Source: Streptomyces galbus (GTDB taxonomy: Bacteria > Actinomycetota > Actinomycetes > Streptomycetales > Streptomycetaceae). From it: 64,000 bases of DNA. Every line of letters begins with the position of its first letter. Position 1 is the first letter of the stretch. The stretch spans positions 1-64,000 of the forward strand of contig NZ_SZPR01000018.1 in assembly GCF_005280195.1 (NCBI RefSeq), written 5' to 3'. Under the pieces are notes generated by a model that was given only the letters and a program-made list of their open reading frames with translations, did not search any database and was not told the origin of the DNA. Positions 43,897 through 53,112 of this stretch are shown here, one piece after another. The translations under genes and the position numbers were made by a program.

Positions 43897-44931
43897 TCAG
43901 CCGCCCGTCAGGGGCCGGGACGCCGAGGCGGCCGTACCGCGCGGCAGGCGGTCGGCGTGCGGTGGGCGGCGGCTGCCGACGGGCGTGACCGGGGTGCGCT
44001 CCGAGCGGCCGCTGTGCGGGCCGGGAGCCAGGTAGGCGGGCGGCCGGGGCGTCCGGGCCGCGGTGACCGTCTCGCGCGCGGCCGGCGCCTCGTCGTCCTG
44101 CGACGCGGCCGGGCGGGCGGTGAGCGGGACCTGTACGGGGACCGGTCCGGCGGGTGCCGGGACGGTGCCGGCGCGGCGGGAGCGCCAGCGGTCGCGCAGG
44201 TCGAGGATGCCCTCCTCGGCGCGGGCGATGACCGGCTCGCACCAGGGCAGCGCCAGCAGCACCAGCAGTCCCGCGGCCCAGCCGAGCAGCACGTCGCTCA
44301 GCCAGTGCGTACCGAGGTAGACGGTGGCCATGCCGACGCCGAGCGAGGTGACCGCGGACAGGGCGGACAGCCAGCGGCGGGCCCGCGGGGTGGAGGCCAG
44401 ATAGGCGAGGATCCCCCAGGTCACGACCGCGTTGGCGGTGTGGCCGCTGGGAAATATATCGCCGCCCAGACCCATCTCGTTCGAGCCGATCGTGGTCGCG
44501 TAGTGCGGGCCGAGCCGGCCCATGCCGATCTTCGCGGCGCCGACCGTGATGTTCAGCAGCAGCAGGGAGGCGCCCAGGGTGAGCAGCGGGCGCAGGGTGT
44601 GCTGGCGCCAGGAGCGCCAGCCGAGCCAGGCGGCCACCATCACGGCGGTCGGGCCGCGCTGGCCGAGGACCACGTAGTAGTCGACGAACCAGTGGATGCC
44701 CGACCACTGCTGGTACGGCCGGAAGAACATGACCTGCCAGTCGAGGCGGACCAGCCAGGACGTCGTCACCACGAGCCACACGATCGCCAGGTAGAAGCCC
44801 AGGGTCGCGGACAGCAGCGCGACCCGGTGCCGGCTCATCCTCGGCACATCGAGGTGGGCCGGGCGTTCCGGCTCACGGTCGAGCCTGGCGAACACCCGGT
44901 CCAGACGGGTGAGGTTTCGTTTGGTACGCAC
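43897..44931 (-). CDS. PAP2-family membrane phosphatase
   Basis: 344 residues. About six membrane helices from residue 38 (VALLSATLGFYLAIVWLVVT) to about 235. Phosphatase motifs are AKIGMGRLGPH (variant of KX6RP), FPSGHTANAV and VYLGTHWLSDVLLGW (variant of SRX5HX3D). The C-terminal about 100 residues are a cytoplasmic Pro/Ala/Arg-rich tail. The family dephosphorylates lipid phosphates such as undecaprenyl pyrophosphate or phosphatidate. The exact substrate is not readable. Confidence 0.9.
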   Translation of the reverse strand: MRTKRNLTRLDRVFARLDREPERPAHLDVPRMSRHRVALLSATLGFYLAIVWLVVTTSWLVRLDWQVMFFRPYQQWSGIHWFVDYYVVLGQRGPTAVMVAAWLGWRSWRQHTLRPLLTLGASLLLLNITVGAAKIGMGRLGPHYATTIGSNEMGLGGDIFPSGHTANAVVTWGILAYLASTPRARRWLSALSAVTSLGVGMATVYLGTHWLSDVLLGWAAGLLVLLALPWCEPVIARAEEGILDLRDRWRSRRAGTVPAPAGPVPVQVPLTARPAASQDDEAPAARETVTAARTPRPPAYLAPGPHSGRSERTPVTPVGSRRPPHADRLPRGTAASASRPLTGG

Positions 44932-45136
44932 CCAATCGACGTTACAGCGAGTGAGCTCGCATCTCCGTCGAATCCACGGGTTTGTGATGACGATGTGATG
45001 TGGGATTGCTCTCAGGAGGCCGGTTAATTCTTGAGGAATGACGGTCGCAGAATGTGCTTCCCTTTATTTCCTTTGATCATTCCGGCTCGAGTTGCGGGGG
45101 AAGTCACGTGGTGTTAAACGCAGGTCGGCGCCCCAT

Positions 45137-46282
45137 TCAGGGGGGACCGGACCCGTTCAGCCACCACGCTCCGTACACCGCCGAGGCCACTGCCACACCC
45201 ACCGTGACCAGTGCTGTCGCGCGCGTCCGCAGCCGGGCGAGGGCGCGGGCGAGCGGGAACAGCAGCGGGAAGGCCGGCAGGAGCAGCCGCGGCTTGGAGC
45301 CGAAGTAGCTCGACGCGCACAGCGCCAGCGCGAGCACGACCCCCGAATAGACCAGCAGTGCGAGCGGCTGGCGCTGCCGCACACCGACGACGTACAGCAG
45401 GACCAGCGCCGCCACTCCCGCGATCAGGCCGAGACCGGCGAGCGCCCCCGGGACCGACGTGAACTTGTCGGCGACGAAGCCCGCGAACGCCCGCCCGCCG
45501 TCGAACCCGTTGCGCCAGCCGGCCTGGACGTCCAGGTAGCCGAAGAGGCCCCCGCCCGTGCGGTGCCCGACCCACAGGACGTAGCCGGCCGTGCCGAGCG
45601 GGGCCAGGGCGAGACCGGCGGCCCGGCGCGCGACACCGCGGACGCGCTCGCCGCGCGGGAACAGTCCCGCCGCCCACACCGCCGCCACGACCGCCAGGCC
45701 GACCGGGCGGGTCAGGCCGCACAGCGCGGCCAGGGCGCCCGCCGTCCCCCAGCGGCCGGTCAGTACCGCGTACAGCGACCAGGCGGCCAGCGCCGTGAAC
45801 AGCGACTCGCTGTACGCCATCGACTGCACGATCCCGACCGGCAGGACCGCCCACAGCAGGACGGCGCACACCCCGGCCCGGTGGCCGTACAGCCGGTCCG
45901 CGACCGCGAAGATCCCCCAGGCCGCCGCGAGCGAGGCCGCCAGGGAGACGGTGAAGCCCGCGTCGGCGTACGACAGCGGGGTCGTCGCGTGCAGCAGCCG
46001 CTCCAGCCAGGGGAGCAGCGGGAAGAAGGCCAGGTTGGAGTGGACGTCGCCGTTCGGCAGCCGCACCTCGTAGCCGTAGCCCAGCTCCGCCACGCGCACG
46101 TACCACAGCGCGTCCCACCGGGCCGTCAGCAGCTTGTACGCGCTCGTGCCGCGCGCGGCGCTCCACAGGGCCAGCGCCAGCAGGCCCAGGGCCCGTACGG
46201 CGGCGTACCCCAGGAGCGCCGGAGCGGCCCGGAGCCTCGTGGGGGCGCCCGGCGGGGCCACGCGCGTGTCGAGATCGGTCAC
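45137..46282 (-). CDS. PIG-V-like/GT-C membrane mannosyltransferase
   Basis: 381 residues from GTG 46282. Multiple membrane helices are present. The first loop carries LLTARWDALWYVRVAELGYG (residues about 51-70), with the Trp-Asp motif typical of PIG-V and GT-C enzymes, followed by HSNLAFFPLLPWLERLLH and YSESLFTALAAWSLYAVL. Such enzymes use polyprenyl-phosphate mannose to glycosylate lipids or proteins on the outer face. Acceptor unknown. The start follows GATAAT (46290-46295, minus strand) by seven bases and may be leaderless. Confidence 0.85.
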   Translation of the reverse strand: MTDLDTRVAPPGAPTRLRAAPALLGYAAVRALGLLALALWSAARGTSAYKLLTARWDALWYVRVAELGYGYEVRLPNGDVHSNLAFFPLLPWLERLLHATTPLSYADAGFTVSLAASLAAAWGIFAVADRLYGHRAGVCAVLLWAVLPVGIVQSMAYSESLFTALAAWSLYAVLTGRWGTAGALAALCGLTRPVGLAVVAAVWAAGLFPRGERVRGVARRAAGLALAPLGTAGYVLWVGHRTGGGLFGYLDVQAGWRNGFDGGRAFAGFVADKFTSVPGALAGLGLIAGVAALVLLYVVGVRQRQPLALLVYSGVVLALALCASSYFGSKPRLLLPAFPLLFPLARALARLRTRATALVTVGVAVASAVYGAWWLNGSGPP

Positions 46283-46289
46283 GGGCTCG

Positions 46290-46295
46290 ATTATC
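46290..46295 (-). promoter_or_regulatory. Possible -10 (GATAAT) of the PIG-V-like gene
   Basis: GATAAT on the minus strand lies seven bases upstream of GTG 46282. The same divergent gap must hold the MFS gene promoter. Confidence 0.4.
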
Positions 46296-46572
46296 GACGC
46301 CCTGCGACCGGCCCGGTCCGGCCCGGCGTGCGGACCGCCGAGCCGGGGCCGGGAGGACGCGGGAAGGGGCTTGAGGAAGTGGCGCACGCCACACCGCTGC
46401 CCGCGGAGTCTGAGAGGTCCGCCACGTGACCGCGGCGCCGACTCGCGTACGCTGCCTTCACCTGCCGTTCGTCCGCGCGGGCCGGGGACCACCGCTCCTC
46501 CCCGGCCGAGCCACGGGGCGTCCCCACCCCGCGAGCCCGCCGACGACAGGGGAACACCTGGGAGGTACGTAC

Positions 46573-48180
46573 ATGTCCGGGACGACCACGGCCGCCGCAG
46601 CGCTGCGCCGTCGGGCGGCCGGGGCCGGTGCCAACCGCTGGGTCGTCCTCGTGGTGCTGTGCGTCAGCCTGCTGCTGGTCGCCGTCGACGCGACCGTGCT
46701 GCACGTCGCCGTGCCCGCCGTCACCGAGGATCTGAAGCCCGGCGCGATAGAGCTGCTCTGGATCGTCGACACCTACCCGCTCGTCTGCGCCTCGCTGCTC
46801 ATCCTGTTCGGCACGCTCGGCGACAAGGTCGGCCGCAGACGCATCCTGCTCCTCGGCTACGCGCTGTTCGGCGTGGCCTCCGCCCTGGCGGCCCTCGCCC
46901 CGGACGCGCAGGTGCTGATCGTCGCGCGGGCGCTGCTCGGCGTCGGCGGGGCGATGATCATGCCCGCGACGCTGTCGATCCTGCGGCAGGTCTTCCCCGA
47001 CCGCCGGGAACGCGCGCTCGCCATCGGCATCTGGAGCGCGGTGGCCGCGGTCGGCGCGGCGGTGGGGCCGCTGCTGGGCGGCTTCCTGCTGGAGCACTTC
47101 TGGTGGGGCTCGGTGTTCCTGGTCAACATCCCGCTGATGCTGGTCAGCCTGCCGGTCGGGCGGCTGCTGCTGCCCGAGTCGCGCGGTGCGGGGGACGGGC
47201 CGTGGGACGTCGTCGGCGCGCTCATGGCCGCCGCCGGACTGTTCGGCGTGGTCTTCGGGGTCAAGCGGCTGGGCGGGGACGAGGCGGCGGGCAGCCCGGT
47301 GACGCTCGTGCCGCTGCTGGTCGGCGCGGTGCTGCTGGTGCTGTTCGTACGGCGGCAGCGGCGGCAGGCGCAGCCGCTGGTGGACCTCGGGATGTTCGCG
47401 CGGCCGGCCTTCAGCACGGCGGTGGGGTGCATCGTGCTGGCGATGCTCGCGCTGGTCGGGCTGGAGCTGATCGCCGCGCAGTACCTGCAGCTCGTGCTGG
47501 GGCTGTCGCCGCTGCAGACCGGGCTGCGGCTGCTCCCGCTGACCTTCGCGGCGATGGCCGCGGGGCTGGCCGGGGCGCGGGCGCTGCGCCGGTTCGGGCC
47601 GCGGCGGATGGTGTGCGGGGGGTTCTGTGTCACGGCGGCGGCCGTGCTGCTGCTCACGGCGATGGGCGAGGCGGACGACACGGGGCTGCTGCTGTGCGGG
47701 TTCGTGCTGCTCGGGTTCGGGCTGGAGACGACGCTGTTCGCGGCGTACGAGTCGATGCTGAGCGAGGCGCCGGCCGAGCAGGCCGGGGGAGCGGCGGCGA
47801 TCGGGGAGACGTCGTACCAGTTGGGGGCGGGGCTCGGGATCGCCCTGCTGGGCAGCGTGATGAACGCGGCGTACGCACCGGGCCTCGCGTCGGTGCGGGG
47901 GGTTCCGGCCGGGGCGTCGGCGGCGGCGGGGCACTCGCTGGGGGAGGCGTACGAGGTGGCGGGGCGGCTGGGGGGCGCGGGGGGTGCGGCGCTGCGGCGG
48001 GCCGCGGTGCACAGCTTCGTGCACGGGCTGCACGTCACGTTGCTGGTGAGCGCGGGGTTGCTGCTGCTGGGGGCGGTGGCGGCGCTGCGGTTGCCACGGG
48101 TGATGCAGTGCGAGGGGGCTGCGCCGGGGGCGGATCTCCCGTTGCCCAGGTCGTCCGAGGACCGCAGGGTGTCGGTGTGA
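46573..48180 (+). CDS. DHA2-type MFS multidrug exporter (14 TM)
   Basis: 535 residues from ATG 46573 (GGGAGG seven bases upstream). About 14 membrane helices. Motif A is GTLGDKVGRRRILLLGYALF, motif C-like is AVAAVGAAVGPLLGGFLL, and motif D1-like is DATVLHVAVPAVTEDL with WIVDTYPLVCASLL. DHA2 proteins export drugs or antiseptics in exchange for protons. No TetR or MarR gene adjoins. It is divergent from the PIG-V-like gene. Confidence 0.92.
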   Translation: MSGTTTAAAALRRRAAGAGANRWVVLVVLCVSLLLVAVDATVLHVAVPAVTEDLKPGAIELLWIVDTYPLVCASLLILFGTLGDKVGRRRILLLGYALFGVASALAALAPDAQVLIVARALLGVGGAMIMPATLSILRQVFPDRRERALAIGIWSAVAAVGAAVGPLLGGFLLEHFWWGSVFLVNIPLMLVSLPVGRLLLPESRGAGDGPWDVVGALMAAAGLFGVVFGVKRLGGDEAAGSPVTLVPLLVGAVLLVLFVRRQRRQAQPLVDLGMFARPAFSTAVGCIVLAMLALVGLELIAAQYLQLVLGLSPLQTGLRLLPLTFAAMAAGLAGARALRRFGPRRMVCGGFCVTAAAVLLLTAMGEADDTGLLLCGFVLLGFGLETTLFAAYESMLSEAPAEQAGGAAAIGETSYQLGAGLGIALLGSVMNAAYAPGLASVRGVPAGASAAAGHSLGEAYEVAGRLGGAGGAALRRAAVHSFVHGLHVTLLVSAGLLLLGAVAALRLPRVMQCEGAAPGADLPLPRSSEDRRVSV

Positions 48181-48390
48181 CCGCCTCTGTCTCCCGCCCA
48201 CGCGTCACCGGTGCGGCCGAGGCACGGCAGTGACCGTCGCCGGCCGTGGTCGCCCGCCGTCGGCGGCGGACAGATCCGGCCGCCCGGAGATTCATCCGAA
48301 CGGGGTACGCCTGGACGTCGGCCCGAGGGGGTCGTAACGTCAGGGGCGTTCTTGTTGGTTAGCGGTGCTAGTTTTTCGGAGGGGTGCCTG

Positions 48391-49584
48391 ATGGCCTCGA
48401 CTTCCCGCTCGCTGCCCCCGTTCGACCCCGCGGACCCCCTAGGGATCGACGACCTGCTCGAGCCCGAGGACCTCGCGGTGCGCGACACCGTGCGCCGGTG
48501 GGCGGCCGAGCGGGTCCTGCCGCATGTGGCCGAGTGGTACGAGAGCGGCGAGCTGCCCGGCATCCGGGAACTCGCCCGCGAGCTCGGCGGCATCGGCGCC
48601 CTCGGCATGTCCCTGGAGGGCTACGGCTGCGCGGGCGCGAGCGCGGTGCAGTACGGGCTCGCCTGCCTGGAACTGGAGGCCGCCGACTCCGGCATCCGCT
48701 CCCTCGTCTCCGTGCAGGGTTCCCTCGCCATGTACGCGATCCACCGCTTCGGCAGCGAGGAGCAGAAGCGGCACTGGCTGCCCCGCATGGCCGCCGGCGA
48801 GGTGATCGGCTGCTTCGGGCTGACCGAGCCCGACCACGGCTCCGACCCCGCCTCGATGCGCACCCACGCCAAGCGCGACGGCGGCGACTGGGTGCTCAAC
48901 GGCCGCAAGATGTGGATCACCAACGGATCGGTCGCGGGCGTCGCCGTCGTCTGGGCGCAGACCGAGGACGGCATCCGCGGCTTCGCGGTGCCCACCGACA
49001 CCCCGGGCTTCTCGGCCCCCGAGATCAAGCACAAGTGGTCCCTGCGCGCCTCCGTCACCAGCGAACTCGTGCTGGACGACGTGCGCCTGCCCGCCGACGC
49101 CGTGCTGCCGGAGGTGGTCGGGCTCAAGGGCCCGCTGAGCTGCCTCTCGCACGCCCGCTACGGCATCGTGTGGGGGGCGATGGGGGCGGCCCGGGCGAGT
49201 TTCGAGGCCGCGGTCGACTACGCGAGGTCACGCGAGCAGTTCGGCCGGCCCATCGGCGGCTTCCAGCTCACCCAGGCCAAACTCGCGGACATGGCGGTCG
49301 AACTGCACAAGGGGATCCTGCTCGCCCACCACCTGGGGCGGCGCATGGACGCCGGCCGCCTGCGTCCGGAGCAGGTCAGCTTCGGCAAGCTGAACAACGT
49401 CCGCGAGGCCATCGAGATCTGCCGTACGGCGCGGACGATCCTCGGTGCCAACGGGATCTCGCTGGAGTACCCCGTGATGCGGCACGCGACCAACCTCGAG
49501 TCGGTGCTCACCTACGAGGGCACCGTCGAGATGCACCAGCTGGTGCTGGGCAAGGCGCTCACCGGGCTCGACGCCTTCCGGTGA
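48391..49584 (+). CDS. Acyl-CoA dehydrogenase, glutaryl-CoA-dehydrogenase-like
   Basis: 397 residues from ATG 48391, behind GGAGGGG. FAD-binding and substrate segments are IGCFGLTEPDHGSDPASMRT and NGRKMWITNGSVAGVAVVWA, plus REQFGRPIGGFQLTQAKLAD. The catalytic Glu is in VLTYEGTVEMHQLVLGKALT, the position used by glutaryl-CoA dehydrogenase. It oxidises an acyl-CoA, possibly glutaryl-CoA from lysine or tryptophan catabolism, passing electrons to ETF. It is convergent with the SepF-like gene, with a hairpin between. Confidence 0.92.
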   Translation: MASTSRSLPPFDPADPLGIDDLLEPEDLAVRDTVRRWAAERVLPHVAEWYESGELPGIRELARELGGIGALGMSLEGYGCAGASAVQYGLACLELEAADSGIRSLVSVQGSLAMYAIHRFGSEEQKRHWLPRMAAGEVIGCFGLTEPDHGSDPASMRTHAKRDGGDWVLNGRKMWITNGSVAGVAVVWAQTEDGIRGFAVPTDTPGFSAPEIKHKWSLRASVTSELVLDDVRLPADAVLPEVVGLKGPLSCLSHARYGIVWGAMGAARASFEAAVDYARSREQFGRPIGGFQLTQAKLADMAVELHKGILLAHHLGRRMDAGRLRPEQVSFGKLNNVREAIEICRTARTILGANGISLEYPVMRHATNLESVLTYEGTVEMHQLVLGKALTGLDAFR

Positions 49585-49596
49585 ACCCCGAGCGGG

Positions 49597-49621
49597 GGCA
49601 GGGCCGGTGGGCGGCCCTGCC
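49597..49621. terminator. Hairpin between the acyl-CoA dehydrogenase and SepF-like genes
   Basis: GGCAGGGCC pairs with GGCCCTGCC around a 7-base loop, between two convergent stop codons. Confidence 0.7.
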
Positions 49622-50059
49622 TCAGCTCTGGTTGAAGAAACCGTCCGCGCGGTGCGCGCCCGGGTCGCCGTTGACGATCTCCGTGTGGGCGGGCGTCAGC
49701 AGGAACACGCGCGTGGAGACGCGCTCGATGGAACCCCGCAGGCCGAAGATGAGCCCGGCCGCGAAGTCGACGACGCGCTTGGCGTCGGCCGCCTCCATGG
49801 CGGTGAGGTTCATGATGACCGGCACGCCCTCGCGGAACAGCTCACCGATCACCCGGGCGTCCCGGAAGCTGTCCGGGGTGACCGTGCCGATCCGGCGGCC
49901 CTTCTCCTCGGCCGTGTCCGAGGCGACCTTCACCCGGGGGTCGGTCACCCAGGCGTCCCCGGAGTCGGTCCCCTCGGAGTAGTCGTCGTCGTAGTAACGC
50001 TCGTCATCGTTGTCGTCGACGAGGCCAAGCCAGGCACTCGCCTTGCGCACCGATCCCAT
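49622..50059 (-). CDS. sflA: SepF-like cell division protein (SflA-like)
   Basis: 145 residues from ATG 50059, behind AGAGGAGG. The N-terminal amphipathic helix (MGSVRKASAWLGLVDDND) would bind membrane, an acidic linker follows, and the SepF core is VKVASDTAEEKGRRIGTVTP through RVFLLTPAHTEI, with DAKRVVDFAAGLIFGLRGSI. It lies far from any ftsZ cluster, and the window otherwise resembles the S. coelicolor region of SflA, one of two extra SepF-like proteins in Streptomyces that affect branching and DivIVA or FtsZ organisation. Assignment to SflA rather than SflB rests on that context. Confidence 0.85.
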   Translation of the reverse strand: MGSVRKASAWLGLVDDNDDERYYDDDYSEGTDSGDAWVTDPRVKVASDTAEEKGRRIGTVTPDSFRDARVIGELFREGVPVIMNLTAMEAADAKRVVDFAAGLIFGLRGSIERVSTRVFLLTPAHTEIVNGDPGAHRADGFFNQS

Positions 50060-50382
50060 GGACGCCTCCTCTCACAGCGGTCTTCTGTTCCTTTCCGCAC
50101 CCCATGGTCGTCCATGATGCGGATGTCGCGCCAAGTGGATAGACGCCGCGCGGGGGGTTTGTGACGGTACTGGTGCACAGCAGATCCGTCGAGAGGCCGC
50201 GTATCCCAAGGGCTACGAAGTAAACCGCTGCTGACTGAGAGTGAAATATGATTGTCTGCGGCGGACGGGTGACGAGTGGGGCGGATGAGTGAACAGCGGC
50301 GACCCCTCCGCGGCGGTCCCGGAACGACGATCGGTCGATAGCATGCGGCAGCTCGATGTCGTAAGCGTTACGGGGGATCGTC
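50060..50382. other. Divergent intergenic region (sflA / DUF5685)
   Basis: About 320 bases with no gene. TAGCAT at 50339-50344 is a plausible -10 for the DUF5685 gene with a leader of about 30 bases. An AT-richer patch (about 50205-50255) may hold sflA or DUF5685 upstream elements. Confidence 0.4.
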
Positions 50383-51588
50383 GTGTTCGGAATCGTCCGG
50401 CCCTGCCGTCACCGCCTCGGTGAGGGCCTCGCCGCCCAGTGGATGGCGCACCTGTGCGGGCTCTGCCTCGCCCTGCGCCGTGACCACGGCCAGTTCGCGC
50501 GGGTCGTCACCAACTATGACGGGCTGCTCATCTCGGTCCTGACGGAGGCTCAGGCCGCACCCGCGCCCGGGGCCCGGCGCACGGCCGGCCCGTGCCCGCT
50601 GCGCGGGATGCGCACCGCGTCCGTCGCCCAGGGCGGGGGCGCCCGGCTCGCGGCGGCCGTCTCCCTGGTCCTCGCCTCCGCCAAGGTGCGCGACCATGTC
50701 GCCGACGGCGACGGCCTGCTGGCCCGCGGGCCGGTCGCGCTCGCCGCGCGCCGCGTCGCGACGAGCTGGGGGCGTGCGGGGGAACGCGGCGGCTCGGCCG
50801 TCGGGTTCGACACCGCCGTCCTGGTCGACGCGGTCGACCGGCAGGTCGGCATCGAGGCGCTCGCCGGGCCCGGCACACCGCTGCTGTCGGTCACCGAACC
50901 CACCGAGACCGCCACGGCGGCCGCCTTCGCGCACACCGCGGTCCTGGCCGGCCGGCCCGGCAACGCCGTGGCGCTCGCCGAGGCCGGGCGGCTCTTCGGT
51001 CGCCTCGCCCACCTGCTGGACGCCGTCGAGGACCAGCCGGCCGACGCCGCGGCCGGTGCCTGGAACCCGCTCACCGCCACCGGCACCTCCCGCGCCGAGG
51101 CCCGCCGGCTCGCCGACGACGCGCTGCACGGCATCCGGCTCGCCCTGCGCGACGCGGAGTTCACCGACGGCCGGCTGGCGCACCTGCTGCTCGCGCACGA
51201 ACTGCGCCGCTCGGTGGACCGGGCCTTCGGCACCACGTCCTGCGGACACGGACCCGAGGCCGCCTTCGGCCCGCCGCAGGGCCCCTACGCACCCCAGGGA
51301 CCGGGCGCGCCGTACGACCCCCGCCACCCGCACCAGGGCGGCGGCCACCCCTTCCGGAGCGGGCCGCAGCCGCCCGCCAAGCGGGGCTTCTGGGCGGGCT
51401 GCGCGGCGGCGGTCGGGCTGTGCTGCACCTGCCGGCTGTGCTGCGCCGACGAGTTCGAGGGCCCCTGGTCCGGCAAGAAGCGCGAGGGCTGGTGCAGCAA
51501 CTGCGGGGACTGCGACTGCTCCTGCTGCGAGGCCTGCTCGTGCTGTGAGGCGTGCTCGTGCTGCGAGTGCTGCGCCTGCGACTGCTGA
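50383..51588 (+). CDS. DUF5685-family protein with 22-cysteine C-terminal tail
   Basis: 401 residues from GTG 50383 (GGGGGA upstream). The N-terminus has Cys8 and a Cys25-xx-Cys28 pair in WMAHLCGLCLALRRDHGQ, a pattern typical of the DUF5685 family. The body is helical. Residues about 280-334 are Pro/Gly-rich. Residues 335-401 contain 22 cysteines in 67 residues, many as CC or CxC pairs separated by Glu, Asp, Ser or Ala (for example CSCCEACSCCECCACDC at the very end). No membrane helix is evident. A metal-binding or metal-storing role is inferred; redox use or lipidation is also possible. Function is unknown. Confidence 0.88.
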   Translation: MFGIVRPCRHRLGEGLAAQWMAHLCGLCLALRRDHGQFARVVTNYDGLLISVLTEAQAAPAPGARRTAGPCPLRGMRTASVAQGGGARLAAAVSLVLASAKVRDHVADGDGLLARGPVALAARRVATSWGRAGERGGSAVGFDTAVLVDAVDRQVGIEALAGPGTPLLSVTEPTETATAAAFAHTAVLAGRPGNAVALAEAGRLFGRLAHLLDAVEDQPADAAAGAWNPLTATGTSRAEARRLADDALHGIRLALRDAEFTDGRLAHLLLAHELRRSVDRAFGTTSCGHGPEAAFGPPQGPYAPQGPGAPYDPRHPHQGGGHPFRSGPQPPAKRGFWAGCAAAVGLCCTCRLCCADEFEGPWSGKKREGWCSNCGDCDCSCCEACSCCEACSCCECCACDC

Positions 51589-51622
51589 CACAGGGTCAGC
51601 GGCCGCAGACGCGGATCGCACG

Positions 51623-52579
51623 CTAGTTCTTCAGCTCCGGGGGGCTGATGCGGGACTTGGTGATCGCCGAGCCCGTCGTCCCCCACTTCTTCAGGATCTT
51701 CGCGTACGTGCCGTCCGCGATGAGCTTGTCGACCGCCGCCTGGAAGGCGGGCGCCAGCTTCGTGCCCTTCTTGAAGGCGAACCCCACGTCCAGGCGGTGG
51801 AACTCGTTGAGGAACTTCAGACCGTCCTGGTGGGCGACGGCGTAGCGCAGGCCGTTGATGGTGGACATCACCACGTCGCTGCGGCCCTGCTGGAGCGAGG
51901 ACCACACGGCGCTGGACTCGCTGTACGTCTGCACCTTGTACGCCTTCTTCCCGGCGTCGGTGCACCGGTGCGCGTTCTGCTCCAGCGTGGCCTCGAACGT
52001 GGTGCCGGCGCCGGTCGCGACGTTCAGCCCGCAGAGCTGGGTCAGGTCGGTGACCTTCGACAGCTTGCTGTCCTTGCGGGTGGCGAAGCCCTGGCCGTCG
52101 TTGATGTAGGTGACGAAGTCGATGGTCTTCAGGCGTTCGGTGGTGACGCCGAAGTTGCTGACGCCGACGTCGTACTTGCCGCTGTCCAAGGCGGGCAGGA
52201 TCGCCTCGAAACTCGCCTGCTGCTGATCGACCTTGACGCCGAGCACCTTGGCGACCGCGTTCGTGAAGTCGACGTCCTGGCCCACGAGGGTCTTGCCGTC
52301 CTCCAGGTAGGAGGTGCCGGGCGGGGTGCTGCCGACGCTCGTGCCGACGGTCAGGCCGGTCACTCCGGACGGCAGGAGCCCGGCCGCCGCCTCGTCCTTG
52401 CGGACACTGGACACCACGTCCGTGGTGGGGACGGCGCCGGAACCGGCGGCCGCCTGGGCGGTGCTGCCGGACCCGGAGTCGTCCGAACCCGAACCGCAGG
52501 CCGTCACCAGCACGGTGGCGGACGTGATCAGGGCGAAGGACGCGAGCAGGCGGGAAGAGGTACGCGAGGGCGTGCGCAT
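51623..52579 (-). CDS. Amino-acid ABC transporter substrate-binding lipoprotein
   Basis: 318 residues. A lipoprotein signal peptide ends LITSATVLVTAC, with Cys28 as the lipidated residue, followed by a Ser/Gly linker. SBP family 3 features include TVGTSVGSTPPGTSYLEDGK, GQDVDFTNAVAKVLGVKVDQ, YDVGVSNFGVTTERLKTIDF and a conserved C-terminal lobe. AGGAG precedes ATG 52579. It is divergent from the permease-FAD-ATPase operon, across about 530 bases, and should deliver its ligand to that transporter. Polar or charged amino acids are typical ligands. Confidence 0.93.
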   Translation of the reverse strand: MRTPSRTSSRLLASFALITSATVLVTACGSGSDDSGSGSTAQAAAGSGAVPTTDVVSSVRKDEAAAGLLPSGVTGLTVGTSVGSTPPGTSYLEDGKTLVGQDVDFTNAVAKVLGVKVDQQQASFEAILPALDSGKYDVGVSNFGVTTERLKTIDFVTYINDGQGFATRKDSKLSKVTDLTQLCGLNVATGAGTTFEATLEQNAHRCTDAGKKAYKVQTYSESSAVWSSLQQGRSDVVMSTINGLRYAVAHQDGLKFLNEFHRLDVGFAFKKGTKLAPAFQAAVDKLIADGTYAKILKKWGTTGSAITKSRISPPELKN

Positions 52580-52948
52580 CGTGGGCGTGTCTCCTGACGA
52601 ACGGCAAGAGGGAGGAAAGCGCGGAGTGAGGGGGTGCGCGTGTGAAGGCGAAGAGTGAGAAGGGGGGTGCGGAAAAGGGTGCGACGAAGCACGCGGAGAG
52701 CAAGGGAACGCGTACGGGAGAACGCGGGAGGCGCCCGGGGATCAGGACGGGGACGTCCCCGTGTCGGGGGACGGCACCACCGGGATCAGGGCAGCAGGGG
52801 GTCGCTCAACAGGAACAGGACCACACACGACCGAAGTCGATGTGGGAGCGGGTGACCAGCCACTGCTGCGGATGCATGGGGCAAGTGGAACAGGTCCCCG
52901 GTTCCGCGTCAACCGACATGAGACGTACTGCTCACAGTCTGGACACCC
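52580..52948. other. Divergent intergenic region of the amino-acid ABC cluster
   Basis: No convincing gene; the short frames here lack coding bias. A purine-rich stretch (52640-52720) forms the pyrimidine-rich 5' leader of the lipoprotein gene. A GGGGACGTCCCC dyad lies near 52750. Regulator sites for both transcripts are expected here. Confidence 0.45.
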
Positions 52949-52979
52949 TTGACAACGAGGGGAAATCGGACCGTACAGT
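52949..52979 (+). promoter_or_regulatory. Promoter of the amino-acid permease operon
   Basis: TTGACA (52949-52954) and TACAGT (52974-52979), 19-base spacer. It gives a leader of about 130 bases before ATG 53113. Confidence 0.65.
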
Positions 52980-53112
52980 CGAGGCGCGGCCCTGCTGAGG
53001 GGCTCGGCCGCACGGCGCCCCGCGCGCCGCCCGTGTGAAGGCACCACCGTGTTCGTCCCCCGGTCCCGGCTCGGCCGAGGCGGGAGGGACCACCGACCCA
53101 CGGAGCCTTCCC

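Noticed and set aside
52642..52998. Short plus-strand frames in the gap of the ABC cluster
   Set aside because: They lie in promoter and leader DNA, have unlikely composition, and no support from motif or spacing.
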